NCBI GenBank assembly: GCA_946482115.1
Contig: CAMLQP010000019.1
Location: 1-21,178, forward strand
Source: an uncultured Comamonadaceae bacterium
GTDB taxonomy: Bacteria > Pseudomonadota > Gammaproteobacteria > Burkholderiales > Burkholderiaceae
Direction of reading: 5' to 3'
Length of the DNA stretch: 21,178 bases
Of this stretch, positions 12,782 to 20,395 are shown in pieces (the stretch's first letter is position 1; every line of letters begins with the position of its first letter). Position numbers and translations under genes: made by a program. A model generated the notes under the pieces. The model searched no databases, was not told the origin of the DNA, and saw only the letters and a program-made list of their open reading frames with translations.

Positions 12782-13960
12782 TCAGCGCTCCTTGATCGCG
12801 ACGCGCTGGTTGTACCAGTTCATCAGCAGGCTGGTGGACAGCGAGGTGCTCAGGTACACCAGCATGATGATGGCGATGCATTCCACCGCCCGGCCGCTCT
12901 GGTTGAGGGTGGTGTTGGCGATGGAGACCACGTCGGGGTAGCCGACAGCCACCGCCAGCGAGGAGTTCTTGGTCAGATTGAGGTACTGGTTGGTCAGCGG
13001 CGGGATGATCACGCGCATGGCCTGCGGCAGCACCACCAGCTTCATGGTCAGGCGCGGGCTCAGGCCCAGCGCGGCCGAGGCTTCCTTCTGGCCCAGGCCG
13101 ACCGACTGGATGCCCCCGCGCACCACCTCGGCCACGAAGGCGGCGGTGTAGGCCACCAGGCTCACGAGCACGGCCAGGAATTCGGGCGACATGCTGGCGC
13201 CGCCTTCGATCATGAAAGTGAGCTTCTCGGGTACCGACCACTGCGTGGGCATGCCGCCGGCCAGCCAGCCGGCGAGCGCGCCCGCGAACACGATGCCCGC
13301 CGTCGGCCAGGCGCGGTTGCGGTCCTGCCCGGTCGCTTCGAAGCGCCGCTGCGCCCAGCCGCGCCAGAAGCCGGCGGCCACGCCGCCCGCGACCGTTCCC
13401 ACCAGCACCCAGATGTAGCCGGTGCCAGGCGCCGGGCGCGGAAACGAGAAACCGTCCTTGCTCAGGAAGAACAGATCGGCCACGTTCCAGGCCTGGTTGG
13501 GCTGGGGCAGCACCTCCACGAAGAACAGGTACCACATCAGCATCTGCAGCAGGATGGGGACGTTGCGGAACAGCTCCACGTAGCCATAGCACAGGCCGCG
13601 CACCAGGCTGTTGCGCGAGAAGCGGCCCACGCCCAGCAGCACGCCCAGCACCGTGGTCAGCACGATGCCGATCACGGCGACCCGCAGCGTGTTGAGCACG
13701 CCGATCCAGATCGCCTTGCCGTAGGACTGCGACGGGTCGTACGCAATCATGGTCTCGCCGATGTCGAACCCGGCGGCGGAGCCCAGGAAGTCGAAGCCGC
13801 TCTGGATGCCGCGCACGCGCATGTTCTCCTGCGTGTTGTGCGCGAGGAACCAGACCGCGATGGCGATCACGACCAGGGCGACGGCCTGGTAGATCAGGCC
13901 GCGCGCGGCGCGGCTGCGCCACGACCAGGCCGGCCGGGGTGGGGGATGGCTGGGTGTCAA
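12782..13960 (-). CDS. aapQ: Amino-acid ABC transporter permease subunit (AapQ-like)
   Basis: A 392-aa permease partner of AapM. After the first helix there is a long periplasmic region (HNTQENMRVRGIQSGFDFLG), as in the AapQ family, then YVELFRNVPILLQMLMWY and the EAA loop TAAFVAEVVRGGIQSVGLGQKEAS, then LVVLPQAMRVIIPPLTNQYL. The start is TTG 13960, supported by GGAGA (minus strand 13970-13966) 5 nt upstream; the next in-frame ATG would remove the first membrane helix. A strong stem-loop lies between this gene and aapJ and probably lowers permease expression relative to the binding protein. An insertion between helices (PEKLTFMIEGGASMSPEF) is typical of the long-form permeases. Confidence 0.94.
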   Translation of the reverse strand: MTPSHPPPRPAWSWRSRAARGLIYQAVALVVIAIAVWFLAHNTQENMRVRGIQSGFDFLGSAAGFDIGETMIAYDPSQSYGKAIWIGVLNTLRVAVIGIVLTTVLGVLLGVGRFSRNSLVRGLCYGYVELFRNVPILLQMLMWYLFFVEVLPQPNQAWNVADLFFLSKDGFSFPRPAPGTGYIWVLVGTVAGGVAAGFWRGWAQRRFEATGQDRNRAWPTAGIVFAGALAGWLAGGMPTQWSVPEKLTFMIEGGASMSPEFLAVLVSLVAYTAAFVAEVVRGGIQSVGLGQKEASAALGLSPRLTMKLVVLPQAMRVIIPPLTNQYLNLTKNSSLAVAVGYPDVVSIANTTLNQSGRAVECIAIIMLVYLSTSLSTSLLMNWYNQRVAIKER

Positions 13961-13986
13961 GGAAGTCTCCGGCTAGGGCTGGGCAA

Positions 13987-14056
13987 CGGGGGCAAGGCCC
14001 CCGATGCGACGACGCCGGCGCTTTTGACGGAGCCGGCGTCGGGGTTTCGCATCGGG
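13987..14056 (-). promoter_or_regulatory. Competing stem-loops between aapJ and aapQ
   Basis: Two inverted repeats lie in the 119-bp gap. Hairpin B has outer arms CCCGATGCGA (14000-14009) and TCGCATCGGG (14047-14056), and inner arms GACGCCGGC (14011-14019) and GCCGGCGTC (14032-14040). All 19 pairs are perfect, with a 1/6-nt internal loop and a 12-nt loop. Hairpin A (CGGGGGC 13987-13993, GCCCCCG 13997-14003) shares bases 14000-14003 with B, so the two cannot fully coexist. No U-run follows. The likely role is 3'-end protection of aapJ mRNA with partial read-through. Confidence 0.7.
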
Positions 14057-14079
14057 CGAAACGGCGGATCGGACAGCGA

Positions 14080-15108
14080 TCAGCGCACGGGCATCGGGTA
14101 CATCAGGCCGCCCTTGCTCCACAGCGCGTTGACGCCGCGCGGCAGGCCGATGGGCGTGATGTTGCGCTCGTAGCTCTCGCCGTAGTTGCCCGTGGCCTTG
14201 ATGGCGCGGACGGCCCAGTCCTTGTCCAGGCCGAGCAGCTTGCCGGTGTCCTCCGTGCCGCCGCCCAGCAGGCGCATCACGTTGGGGTTCTTGCTGTCGC
14301 GCTTCTGCTGGTCCACGTTGGCCTGGGTCACGCCCAGTTCCTCGGCCTCCAGCAGCGCGTAGCCGACCCATTTGACAATGGCGAAGAATTCATCGTCGCC
14401 ACGGCGGACGGCCGGGCCCAGCGGTTCCTTGGAGATCAGCTCCGGCAGGATCACGTGGTCATCGGGTTTGGCGGCTTCTTTGGAGCGGATGGAAGCCAGG
14501 CCCGAGGCGTCGGTGGTGTAGGCCTGGCAGCGGCCGGCGAAGTAGGCCGCGTTGGTGGCCGGCAGTTCGGCGAACACCACGGGGCGCAGGTTCAGGTTGT
14601 GGGTGCGGGAGAAGTCGCTCAGGTTCAGTTCGGTCGTGGTGCCCGACTGCACGCAGACCGTGGCGCCGCGCAGTTCGCGCGCGCTCTTGACGTTCAGGCT
14701 CTTGGGCACCATGAAGCCCTGGCCGTCGTAGAAGGTCACGCCCACGAAGTGCAGGCCGAGCGAGGCGTCGCGGGTCAGGGTCCAGGTGGTGTTGCGCGCG
14801 AGCAGGTCGACCTCGCCCGACTGCAACGCGGTGAAGCGCTGGGCCGCGTTCAGCGGCACGTAGCGGACCTTGTTGGGGTCGTTGAGGATGGCGGCCGCGA
14901 TCGAGCGGCAGACGTCGACATCGAGCCCGCTCCAGCGCCCCTGGCTGTCGGCCTGCGAGAAACCGGCCAGGCCCGTGTTCACGCCGCAGTTCAGGCTGCC
15001 GCGCGCCTTGATCGCGTCAAGGTCCTTGCCGGCCTGGGCGGGCAGGGCGGTGAAGGCGGCGGCGGCGGCCAGTGCGGTGGCGGCGAGGTGCAGACGTCGG
15101 AATTTCAT
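14080..15108 (-). CDS. aapJ: Amino-acid ABC transporter periplasmic binding protein
   Basis: The soluble receptor that delivers amino acids to AapQM. The 342-aa precursor has a signal peptide (MKFRRLHLAATALAAAAAF, cleavage after PAQA) and a type II solute-binding fold typical of AapJ: DLDAIKARGSLNCGVNTGLAGFS, GLDVDVCRSIAAAI, DLLARNTTWTLTRD, GATVCVQSGTTTELNL and SKEPLGPAVRRGD. Cysteines near residues 46 and 71, plus CVQSG and GRCQAY, suggest disulfides. The GGAG Shine-Dalgarno (minus strand 15119-15116) is 7 nt from the ATG. It is the promoter-proximal gene of aapJQMP; Rhizobium AapJ systems take up a broad range of L-amino acids (family knowledge). It is divergent from the acyl-CoA ligase across a 203-bp spacer (15109-15311) in which I find no convincing promoter. 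Confidence 0.95.
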   Translation of the reverse strand: MKFRRLHLAATALAAAAAFTALPAQAGKDLDAIKARGSLNCGVNTGLAGFSQADSQGRWSGLDVDVCRSIAAAILNDPNKVRYVPLNAAQRFTALQSGEVDLLARNTTWTLTRDASLGLHFVGVTFYDGQGFMVPKSLNVKSARELRGATVCVQSGTTTELNLSDFSRTHNLNLRPVVFAELPATNAAYFAGRCQAYTTDASGLASIRSKEAAKPDDHVILPELISKEPLGPAVRRGDDEFFAIVKWVGYALLEAEELGVTQANVDQQKRDSKNPNVMRLLGGGTEDTGKLLGLDKDWAVRAIKATGNYGESYERNITPIGLPRGVNALWSKGGLMYPMPVR

Positions 15109-15311
15109 CAGGTCGCTCCAGTAAGAGGTGAAAGAAAGGCAATGGCGAGCCAGGCGCGCCACCGTGCAAAAAATGTAAGGCGAGGGCCCACCCCCCGGCA
15201 TCCGGGTTTACGCGTGCGTTTCATACCGAATGCACATAAGCTCAAGCCCACAGGAAATAGCAGCATCCGTGCCACCCGGCCGGATCTGCCCATGCCGATA
15301 ACGGAGACGCC

Positions 15312-17036
15312 ATGACCCCCATCCCCGCGCCTGGCCCGCACCACGGCCGCTTCTGGCCACGCCGCGTGCCGCGGTCCATCACGGTGCCCGCGGTGCCCCT
15401 GTCCTTCAACCTGGAGGCCAGCGCGCGGCGCTACCCGGCCAAGCCGGCCCTGGTCTTCTTCGGCCGGGCGCTCAGCTATGGCGCACTGCAGCACCAGGTG
15501 GAGCGCCTGGCGGCCCATCTGCACCAAATGGGGGTGAGGCGCGGCGACCGGGTGATCCTGCTGATGCAGAACTGCCCACAGTGGGTGGTGGCGCATTTCG
15601 CCATCCTGCGCGCCAACGCGGTGGTGGTGCCGGTCAACCCCATGAACCGGGCCGAGGAGCTGCGCCATTACATCGAGGACGCCGACGCCCGCGTGGCCAT
15701 CAGCGCGGCCGACCTGGCGGGCGAACTCGCGCAGGCCAGCGACGCGCTGCCGGCCGGCCAGGGCCTGCGCCACCTGGTGGTGACGCACTACCGCGACGCC
15801 ATGGACGACGCCGCGTTCGCGGGCGACGAACTGCCGCTGGCCTGGCGCGACTGGCTGCAGAGTCGCCATGCGCCGCCCGCACCGGCGGGGGCGACCGTGG
15901 CGGACTGGGCTGGCGCTCTGGCCGGCGATGCAGCGCCACCGCCGCCGCTGGCCGGCCCCGACGACCTGGCCGTGCTGCCCTACACCAGCGGCACCACCGG
16001 CCTGCCCAAGGGGTGCCTGCACCCGCACCGCACCATCATGCACAACGCGGTGGCCAGCACCCTGTGGACGCAGCTCTGCGCCGACCATGTGGCGCTGTCG
16101 GTGGCACCGCTGTTCCACGTCACCGGCATGGTGGGCATGCACGCGGGCATCTGCGCCGGCACCACCCTGGTGATGATGCCGCGCTGGGACCGCGAGGTGG
16201 CCGGTGCGCTGATCTCGCGCTGGCGCGTGACCCACTGGAGCAACATCCCCACCATGGTGATGGACCTGCTGGCCAGCCCGCACCTGGAGCGCCACGACCT
16301 CTCCAGCCTGGTGTCCATCGGCGGCGGCGGTGCGGCCATGCCGCAGGCCGTGGCCCAGCGCCTGCTCGACCAGTACGGCCTGCGCTACCAGGAAGGCTAC
16401 GGCCTGACCGAGACCGCCGCGCCCTCGCACTACAACCCACCGGACCACCCCAGGCAGCAGTGCCTGGGCGTGCCCTTCGTGGGCGTGACATCGATGGTGG
16501 TGGATCCGGTGACGCTGCAGCCGCTGCCACCGGGCGAGTCGGGCGAAATCGCCATCAGCGGCCCCGGCGTGTTTGACGGCTACTGGAAGCGGCCCGAGGC
16601 CACGGCGGCGGTGTTCTTCGAGCACGAAGGGCGGCGCTTCTTCCGCAGCGGCGACCTGGGCCACGTGGACGAGGACGGCTACTACTTCATCACCGACCGC
16701 CTCAAACGCATGATCAACGCCAGCGGCTTCAAGGTCTGGCCGGCCGAGGTGGAGGCCCTGATGTTCAGGCACCCGGCCATCGCCGAGGCCTGCGTGATCG
16801 CCACCCGTGACGGCTACCGGGGCGAGTCGGTCAAGGCCGTGGTGGTGCTGCGCTCCGACGCGCGGGGCACGGTGAGCGAGGCCGACATCGTGGCCTGGTG
16901 CCGCGAGCACATGGCGGTGTACAAGGCGCCGCGCGTGGTCAGCTTCGCCGATGCCCTGCCCAAGAGCGGCAGCGGCAAGGTGATGTGGCGCCAGCTGCAG
17001 GAGCTGGAAGACCAGGCGGCACAATCCGGCGCATGA
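15312..17036 (+). CDS. AMP-dependent acyl-CoA synthetase/ligase (FadD-like)
   Basis: Activates a carboxylic acid to its acyl-AMP and then acyl-CoA (ANL superfamily, 574 aa). Visible motifs are the P-loop-like YTSGTTGLPKG (224-234), GYGLTET (362-368), RSGDLG with ribose-binding Asp448, the hinge/A8 region DRLKRMINASGFKVWPAEVE, and the catalytic A10 lysine in KSGSGK (Lys556). GGAG at 15303-15306 lies 5 nt before the ATG. Alternative starts were not needed; the N-terminal 30 residues are Pro/Arg-rich. The general look is of medium- or long-chain fatty-acyl-CoA ligases, but the acid cannot be deduced. Its stop overlaps the ATG of a small membrane-protein gene (ATGA). An acyl-CoA dehydrogenase, which would act on such products, is encoded 3.5 kb away. 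Confidence 0.94.
   Translation: MTPIPAPGPHHGRFWPRRVPRSITVPAVPLSFNLEASARRYPAKPALVFFGRALSYGALQHQVERLAAHLHQMGVRRGDRVILLMQNCPQWVVAHFAILRANAVVVPVNPMNRAEELRHYIEDADARVAISAADLAGELAQASDALPAGQGLRHLVVTHYRDAMDDAAFAGDELPLAWRDWLQSRHAPPAPAGATVADWAGALAGDAAPPPPLAGPDDLAVLPYTSGTTGLPKGCLHPHRTIMHNAVASTLWTQLCADHVALSVAPLFHVTGMVGMHAGICAGTTLVMMPRWDREVAGALISRWRVTHWSNIPTMVMDLLASPHLERHDLSSLVSIGGGGAAMPQAVAQRLLDQYGLRYQEGYGLTETAAPSHYNPPDHPRQQCLGVPFVGVTSMVVDPVTLQPLPPGESGEIAISGPGVFDGYWKRPEATAAVFFEHEGRRFFRSGDLGHVDEDGYYFITDRLKRMINASGFKVWPAEVEALMFRHPAIAEACVIATRDGYRGESVKAVVVLRSDARGTVSEADIVAWCREHMAVYKAPRVVSFADALPKSGSGKVMWRQLQELEDQAAQSGA
17020..17025 (+). promoter_or_regulatory. Possible internal -10 element inside the ligase gene
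   Basis: CACAAT lies 7 nt before ATG 17033, within the last codons of the acyl-CoA ligase gene. It could give the small downstream gene its own leaderless transcript. No -35 is evident, and the ATGA overlap alone would explain expression. Confidence 0.2.
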
Positions 17037-17251
17037 CTTCTTCGCAGACACCGGCCTGGCGGCGGCTGTGGCAACCCCGGCGCGGGGTTTTCTGGCTCAT
17101 GCTCGCGTTCAACCTGCTCTCGTCGCTGATGGCCTGGGTGCTGCGCAGCTTCCCCCTCACCACCGTCGGCCTGCTGCTGGTGGGCCTGCTCGCCCTGGCC
17201 AATGCCGGGGCCGGCCTGTGGCTGGCGGCGCGGCTGTGGCGCGGCGACTGA
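17033..17251 (+). CDS. Small inner-membrane protein, two predicted helices
   Basis: A 72-aa protein of no family that I recognise. A basic N-terminus (WRRLWQPRRG) is followed by two hydrophobic segments at about residues 19-38 and 44-66, then a short positive tail, so both ends probably face the cytoplasm. Its ATG overlaps the ligase stop (ATGA, 17033-17036), implying co-translation. It may anchor or partner the ligase at the membrane (inference). The stop is 7 bp from the convergent UspA gene, and both stops lie in a small inverted repeat (17248-17262). Confidence 0.7.
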   Translation: MTSSQTPAWRRLWQPRRGVFWLMLAFNLLSSLMAWVLRSFPLTTVGLLLVGLLALANAGAGLWLAARLWRGD

Positions 17252-17258
17252 GCCGGCC

Positions 17259-18137
17259 TCAGCGGATCACCAGCACCGGCGCCGGGCTGGTGCGCAGCAG
17301 CGTCGTCGTGGTGCTGCCCAGGATCAGGTGGCGCATGCGCGAGTGGCCGTAGGCGCCCATGGCCAGCAGATCCATGCCCTGCAGCTGCGCGTAGCCGACC
17401 AGCGCGGTCTCGGGCTCGCCTTCCAGCCGCGCGCATGTCAGGTCGAAGCCCGCCAGCGCCTGCCGCGCCCAGGTAAGTTCCTGGTCGGCCTTGGTCGTGT
17501 CGCCGGTGACAATGGCCACGTGGCAGGCCAGGCCCCGCAGCAGCGGACTGGCGGCGATGCGTTCCACCGTGCGGCGGCCGGTTTCGCTGCCATCGAAGGC
17601 GATCAGGAAGCGCTGCGGCTCGCGGAACGGCGCCGCCGCCACCAGCACCGGCTGGCGCAGCGCGCGCACCGCGCGTTCCAGGTGGTGGTCCAGGTGCAGC
17701 CTGGAGGTGGTGCTGGTGGACTGGCGGCGCCGGCCCAGCACGAAGAGGCGCACCCCGGGCTGGCGGCTGTCCAGCCGCTCGGTCAGTTCGCCCGACGCCT
17801 GCCCGGTGGTGACGCGTGCCAACCCTTCGGGCCAATCGGTCAGCACACGGTCGCGCAGGCGTTCCAGCAGCTCGCGCGCGTGGTTCCGGGTGAGCCGCTG
17901 GCGCTCTTCGTCCAGCCGCGCCAGGTCGCGCAGCAGGCTGTCGCGGGCATCGATGCCCAGCGCACCGCTCAGATCGGCCAAGGGTGCGAGGTCGGGTTGC
18001 GGCTCGTGCACGTGCAGCAGTTCCAGCGGTGCGTCCAGGCGCCGCGCGGCCCAGCGCGCCCAGTCGCACACGGCCAGGCTGTCCGCGCCCGAGGCGTCGC
18101 CCACGCCGGCCAGCACCTGGATGGGTGTGGCGGTCAT
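17259..18137 (-). CDS. Tandem universal stress protein (two UspA domains)
   Basis: A 292-aa cytoplasmic protein with two UspA-like domains (about residues 5-145 and 165-292). The C-terminal domain carries the complete ATP-binding motif G-x2-G-x9-G-S/T (GAYGHSRMRHLILGST) and the DGSETGRR region. The N-terminal domain has lost this motif (FVLGRRRQSTSTTSRLHLDHH), so probably only one site binds nucleotide. The start is well supported by GGAGG (minus strand 18149-18145), 7 nt upstream. The ATG overlaps the stop of the DUF2189 gene (ATGA). Tandem Usps are linked to survival under stress or growth arrest, with no fixed biochemical reaction. Coupling with a membrane protein suggests a membrane-tethered or envelope-stress role (inference). 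Confidence 0.92.
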   Translation of the reverse strand: MTATPIQVLAGVGDASGADSLAVCDWARWAARRLDAPLELLHVHEPQPDLAPLADLSGALGIDARDSLLRDLARLDEERQRLTRNHARELLERLRDRVLTDWPEGLARVTTGQASGELTERLDSRQPGVRLFVLGRRRQSTSTTSRLHLDHHLERAVRALRQPVLVAAAPFREPQRFLIAFDGSETGRRTVERIAASPLLRGLACHVAIVTGDTTKADQELTWARQALAGFDLTCARLEGEPETALVGYAQLQGMDLLAMGAYGHSRMRHLILGSTTTTLLRTSPAPVLVIR

Positions 18138-18946
18138 GCCTCGCCCTCCAGGGCCGGCACGATCTGCCGGTAGGCGTGCCAGCTGGCGTGGCCGATCACC
18201 GGCCCCGCCACCAGCAGGCCCGCGAACCAGGGCAGCATCGCCAGCCCCACCAGCGCCGTGATCAGCGCGCCCCACCACAGCATCACGCCCGGGTTCTGCA
18301 GGCAGGCGCGGATGCTGGTGAGGCCGGCCGAGATGGCATCGCCGCGCCGGTCCAGGATCATGGGAATGGCGATCACGCTGGTCACGAAGATCAGCCCCGC
18401 GAACACGCCACCCACAGCCAGGTAGGTCAGCAGGAATTCGAGGTTTTCCGGGGCCAGCAGCTGGGCCAGCAGGCGGTCGGCCGAGGGCATGGTGCTGAAG
18501 CTCACCGCAAACACCACCAGCGAGGCGCGGCCCCACAGCATCTCCAGGATCAGCAGCACGCCCGCGAAAATGGCCATGCTGCCCTTGGTCGATTCCCAGG
18601 CCAGCAGCGAGGCGCCGAGGTCGGGGCGTTCACCGCGCTCCAGCGCGCGGCTCGCGTGGTACAGGCCCAGGCACAGGAAAGGCCCCATCAGCAGGAAACC
18701 CGCGCTCAGCGCCAGCACGTAGGCCGGCGCGGTGCGGAACACCCACCACAGCGCGTGGCCCATGGCGAAGAAGCACAGGCCGTAGAACAGGCCCAGGCCA
18801 GGCGCGCGGCGGAAATCCTGCCAGCCCCTGGCCAGCCAGCGCAGCGGGTCACCGGGTCCGAGATCGGCCAGACGCAGCGACAGCACGGATTCCGACGGGG
18901 CGGTATCCGACGGCTCGGGCGGGGGCGTCTCGGCGCTGGGCGACAT
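18134..18946 (-). CDS. DUF2189 integral membrane protein
   Basis: A 270-aa inner-membrane protein of the DUF2189 family, whose function is unknown. A ~30-residue hydrophilic, Pro/Ser/Glu-rich N-terminus precedes a family-typical segment (DPLRWLARGWQDFRRAPGLGLFYGL) and about six hydrophobic helices. Other typical pieces are GPFLCLGLYHASRALERGE, FVTSVIAIPMILDRR and GPVIGHASWHAYRQIV. GGAGA (minus strand 18959-18955) lies 8 nt before the ATG. It is the first gene of a two-gene unit with the tandem UspA gene, overlapping it by 4 bp. The 72-bp spacer to the divergent dioxygenase gene must hold both promoters. Confidence 0.9.
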   Translation of the reverse strand: MSPSAETPPPEPSDTAPSESVLSLRLADLGPGDPLRWLARGWQDFRRAPGLGLFYGLCFFAMGHALWWVFRTAPAYVLALSAGFLLMGPFLCLGLYHASRALERGERPDLGASLLAWESTKGSMAIFAGVLLILEMLWGRASLVVFAVSFSTMPSADRLLAQLLAPENLEFLLTYLAVGGVFAGLIFVTSVIAIPMILDRRGDAISAGLTSIRACLQNPGVMLWWGALITALVGLAMLPWFAGLLVAGPVIGHASWHAYRQIVPALEGEA

Positions 18947-19006
18947 GCGGCAAGTCTCCGGTTCGTGGTGATGCCCTCAACCTTACAGCGCCTGATGGCC
19001 GCTGGC

Positions 19007-19012
19007 TACACT
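19007..19012 (+). promoter_or_regulatory. -10-like element giving a leaderless dioxygenase mRNA
   Basis: TACACT matches TATAAT at 4 of 6 positions and ends 6 nt before ATG 19019. Transcription would then start at the start codon itself. There is no Shine-Dalgarno before the ATG and no good -35. Confidence 0.35.
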
Positions 19013-19018
19013 GGCGTC

Positions 19019-19762
19019 ATGAGCGCGCACTTCCTGCCCCCCAGCATCCCCGTCGATCGCCTGACCAACACGCTGGCCCAGCAGGGCTATGCGGTGCTGG
19101 ACGCGCGTTCGGTGCAGCAGTGGCTGGATCTGTCGCCCTCCGAACTGGCCGCGCTGCAGCCGACCTGGGACGACCTGCGCGACGACGCCTACCTGAAGGA
19201 CGGTGGGCGCTACCGCAAGCGCCGCCACAGCAGCTTCGTGGTCGAGGGCGACGCGGTGCGCCAGGCGCCGCACCGCGCGCACTGGCAGCCGGTGTCCTAC
19301 AACGCGCTGCACGGCGGCATGGAACGCTGGTTCGAGCCCATGGACCCGGCCGCCGTGGGCCTGCCGGCATGGCCGCGCCTGCTGCAGCGCCTGGGTGGGC
19401 TGGCCTCGGCGCTCAAGGGCGCGCAGCCCTGGTATGTGGAGGCGCACCAGTTCCGCATCGACACCACCGACGGCATCGGCCGCCCCACGCCTGAAGGCGC
19501 GCACCGCGACGGGGTCGATTTCGTGGCCGTGTTCCTGGTCGGGCGCCACCGCATCAAGGGCGGCGAGAGCCGTGTGTTCGAGGCCCAGGGGCCGAATGGC
19601 CAGCGTTTCACGCTGACCGAACCCTGGTCGCTGCTGCTGCTGGACGACGAACGCGTGATCCATGAAAGCACGCCGATACAGCCGCTGGACGGGCCGGACT
19701 CGGCCGGCTGGCGCGACACGCTGGTGGTGACACTGCGCTCTGGCAGCTTCCAGGACGCCTGA
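19019..19762 (+). CDS. 2-oxoglutarate/Fe(II) dioxygenase, free-amino-acid hydroxylase type
   Basis: A 247-aa protein resembling the 2OG-Fe dioxygenase family of the Bacillus L-isoleucine 4-hydroxylase (PF10014-like). These enzymes hydroxylate free aliphatic amino acids using 2-oxoglutarate, Fe(II) and O2. The metal triad is visible as His162/Asp164 in GAHRDGVDF and His215 in RVIHESTP; Arg232 or Arg240 (TLVVTLR) may bind 2-oxoglutarate. The N-terminal segment (QPTWDDLRDDAYLKDGGRYRKRRH) and HQFRI are also family-like. ATG 19019 follows a -10-like TACACT and lacks a Shine-Dalgarno. The gene stands alone, divergent from DUF2189 and convergent with purN. The substrate is unknown; no biosynthetic cluster is nearby. 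Confidence 0.85.
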   Translation: MSAHFLPPSIPVDRLTNTLAQQGYAVLDARSVQQWLDLSPSELAALQPTWDDLRDDAYLKDGGRYRKRRHSSFVVEGDAVRQAPHRAHWQPVSYNALHGGMERWFEPMDPAAVGLPAWPRLLQRLGGLASALKGAQPWYVEAHQFRIDTTDGIGRPTPEGAHRDGVDFVAVFLVGRHRIKGGESRVFEAQGPNGQRFTLTEPWSLLLLDDERVIHESTPIQPLDGPDSAGWRDTLVVTLRSGSFQDA

Positions 19763-19773
19763 GGCGGCGCCTC
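19761..19773. other. Small inverted repeat at the dioxygenase/purN convergent junction
   Basis: GAGGC-GGC-GCCTC forms a 5-bp stem with a 3-nt loop and overlaps the dioxygenase stop. The junction is 17 bp long. There is no T-run, so intrinsic termination is doubtful. Confidence 0.3.
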
Positions 19774-19779
19774 GGCGCT

Positions 19780-20385
19780 TCAGCCGGCCAGCAGCCGCGC
19801 CACCGCGCGCGGGTAGATGAGGTGCTCCTGCGTGAGCACCCGGGCGGCCAGCGTATCGGCCGTGTCGCCAGGCAGCACCGGCACCACCGCCTGCTCCAGG
19901 ATGGCGCCGTGGTCCAGTTCGGCCGTCACCCGGTGCACCGTGGCGCCCGCGAATCGGCAGCCCTCGTCCAGCGCGCGCTGGTGGGTGTGCAGGCCGGTGA
20001 AGGCCGGCAGCAGGCTGGGGTGGATGTTGACCAGCCGCCCCTCGAAGCGCGACACGAAACCCGGCGTGAGGATGCGCATGAAGCCGGCCAGCAGCACCAG
20101 CGGCGGCCGGCCACCCGCGCCCAGGCGTTCGATGGCGTCACCCAGGGCAGCATCAAAGGCCTCGCGGCTGGGAAAGGCCTTGTGGTCCAGCACCTCGGTG
20201 GCGATGCCCTGCTCGCGCGCGAACACCAGCCCCTTGGCGTCCGCCTTGTTGCTGACGACCGCCGCGACCCGGGCCCCGTAGCGCCGGGCCCAGTCCTCGC
20301 GACCGGCTGCCTGCACCAGCGCCGCCATGTTCGAGCCGCTGCCCGAAATCAGGATCACAATGGGTTGTTCACGGGTGGCTGTCAT
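19780..20385 (-). CDS. purN: Phosphoribosylglycinamide formyltransferase 1
   Basis: Transfers a formyl group from 10-formyl-tetrahydrofolate to GAR in de novo purine synthesis, so it consumes the folate cofactor that NudB and FolE help to make. The 201-aa sequence has the catalytic triad Asn120 and His122 (NIHPSLLPAF) and Asp158 (ELDHGAIL), each offset by 14 from E. coli PurN. The nucleotide-binding start ILISGSGSNM is also present. ATG 20385 is chosen because the core begins right after it. An upstream in-frame start at 20442 would add 19 residues of poor character and run into the acyl-CoA dehydrogenase control region. A TACACT (20401-20396, minus) lies 10 nt upstream. It is a single-gene unit. 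Confidence 0.96.
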   Translation of the reverse strand: MTATREQPIVILISGSGSNMAALVQAAGREDWARRYGARVAAVVSNKADAKGLVFAREQGIATEVLDHKAFPSREAFDAALGDAIERLGAGGRPPLVLLAGFMRILTPGFVSRFEGRLVNIHPSLLPAFTGLHTHQRALDEGCRFAGATVHRVTAELDHGAILEQAVVPVLPGDTADTLAARVLTQEHLIYPRAVARLLAG

Positions 20386-20395
20386 GAGGCTGGCA

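Noticed and set aside
12668..14173. 501-codon plus-strand open frame opposite the aap permease genes
   Set aside because: The permease genes on the minus strand have good motifs and ribosome-binding sites. The antisense translation is low-complexity His/Gly/Ala.
15108..17051. 647-codon open frame on the minus strand opposite the acyl-CoA ligase gene
   Set aside because: It is antisense to a clear ANL-family gene. The translation is His/Arg/Gly-rich without domains, as expected from a GC-saturated codon shadow.
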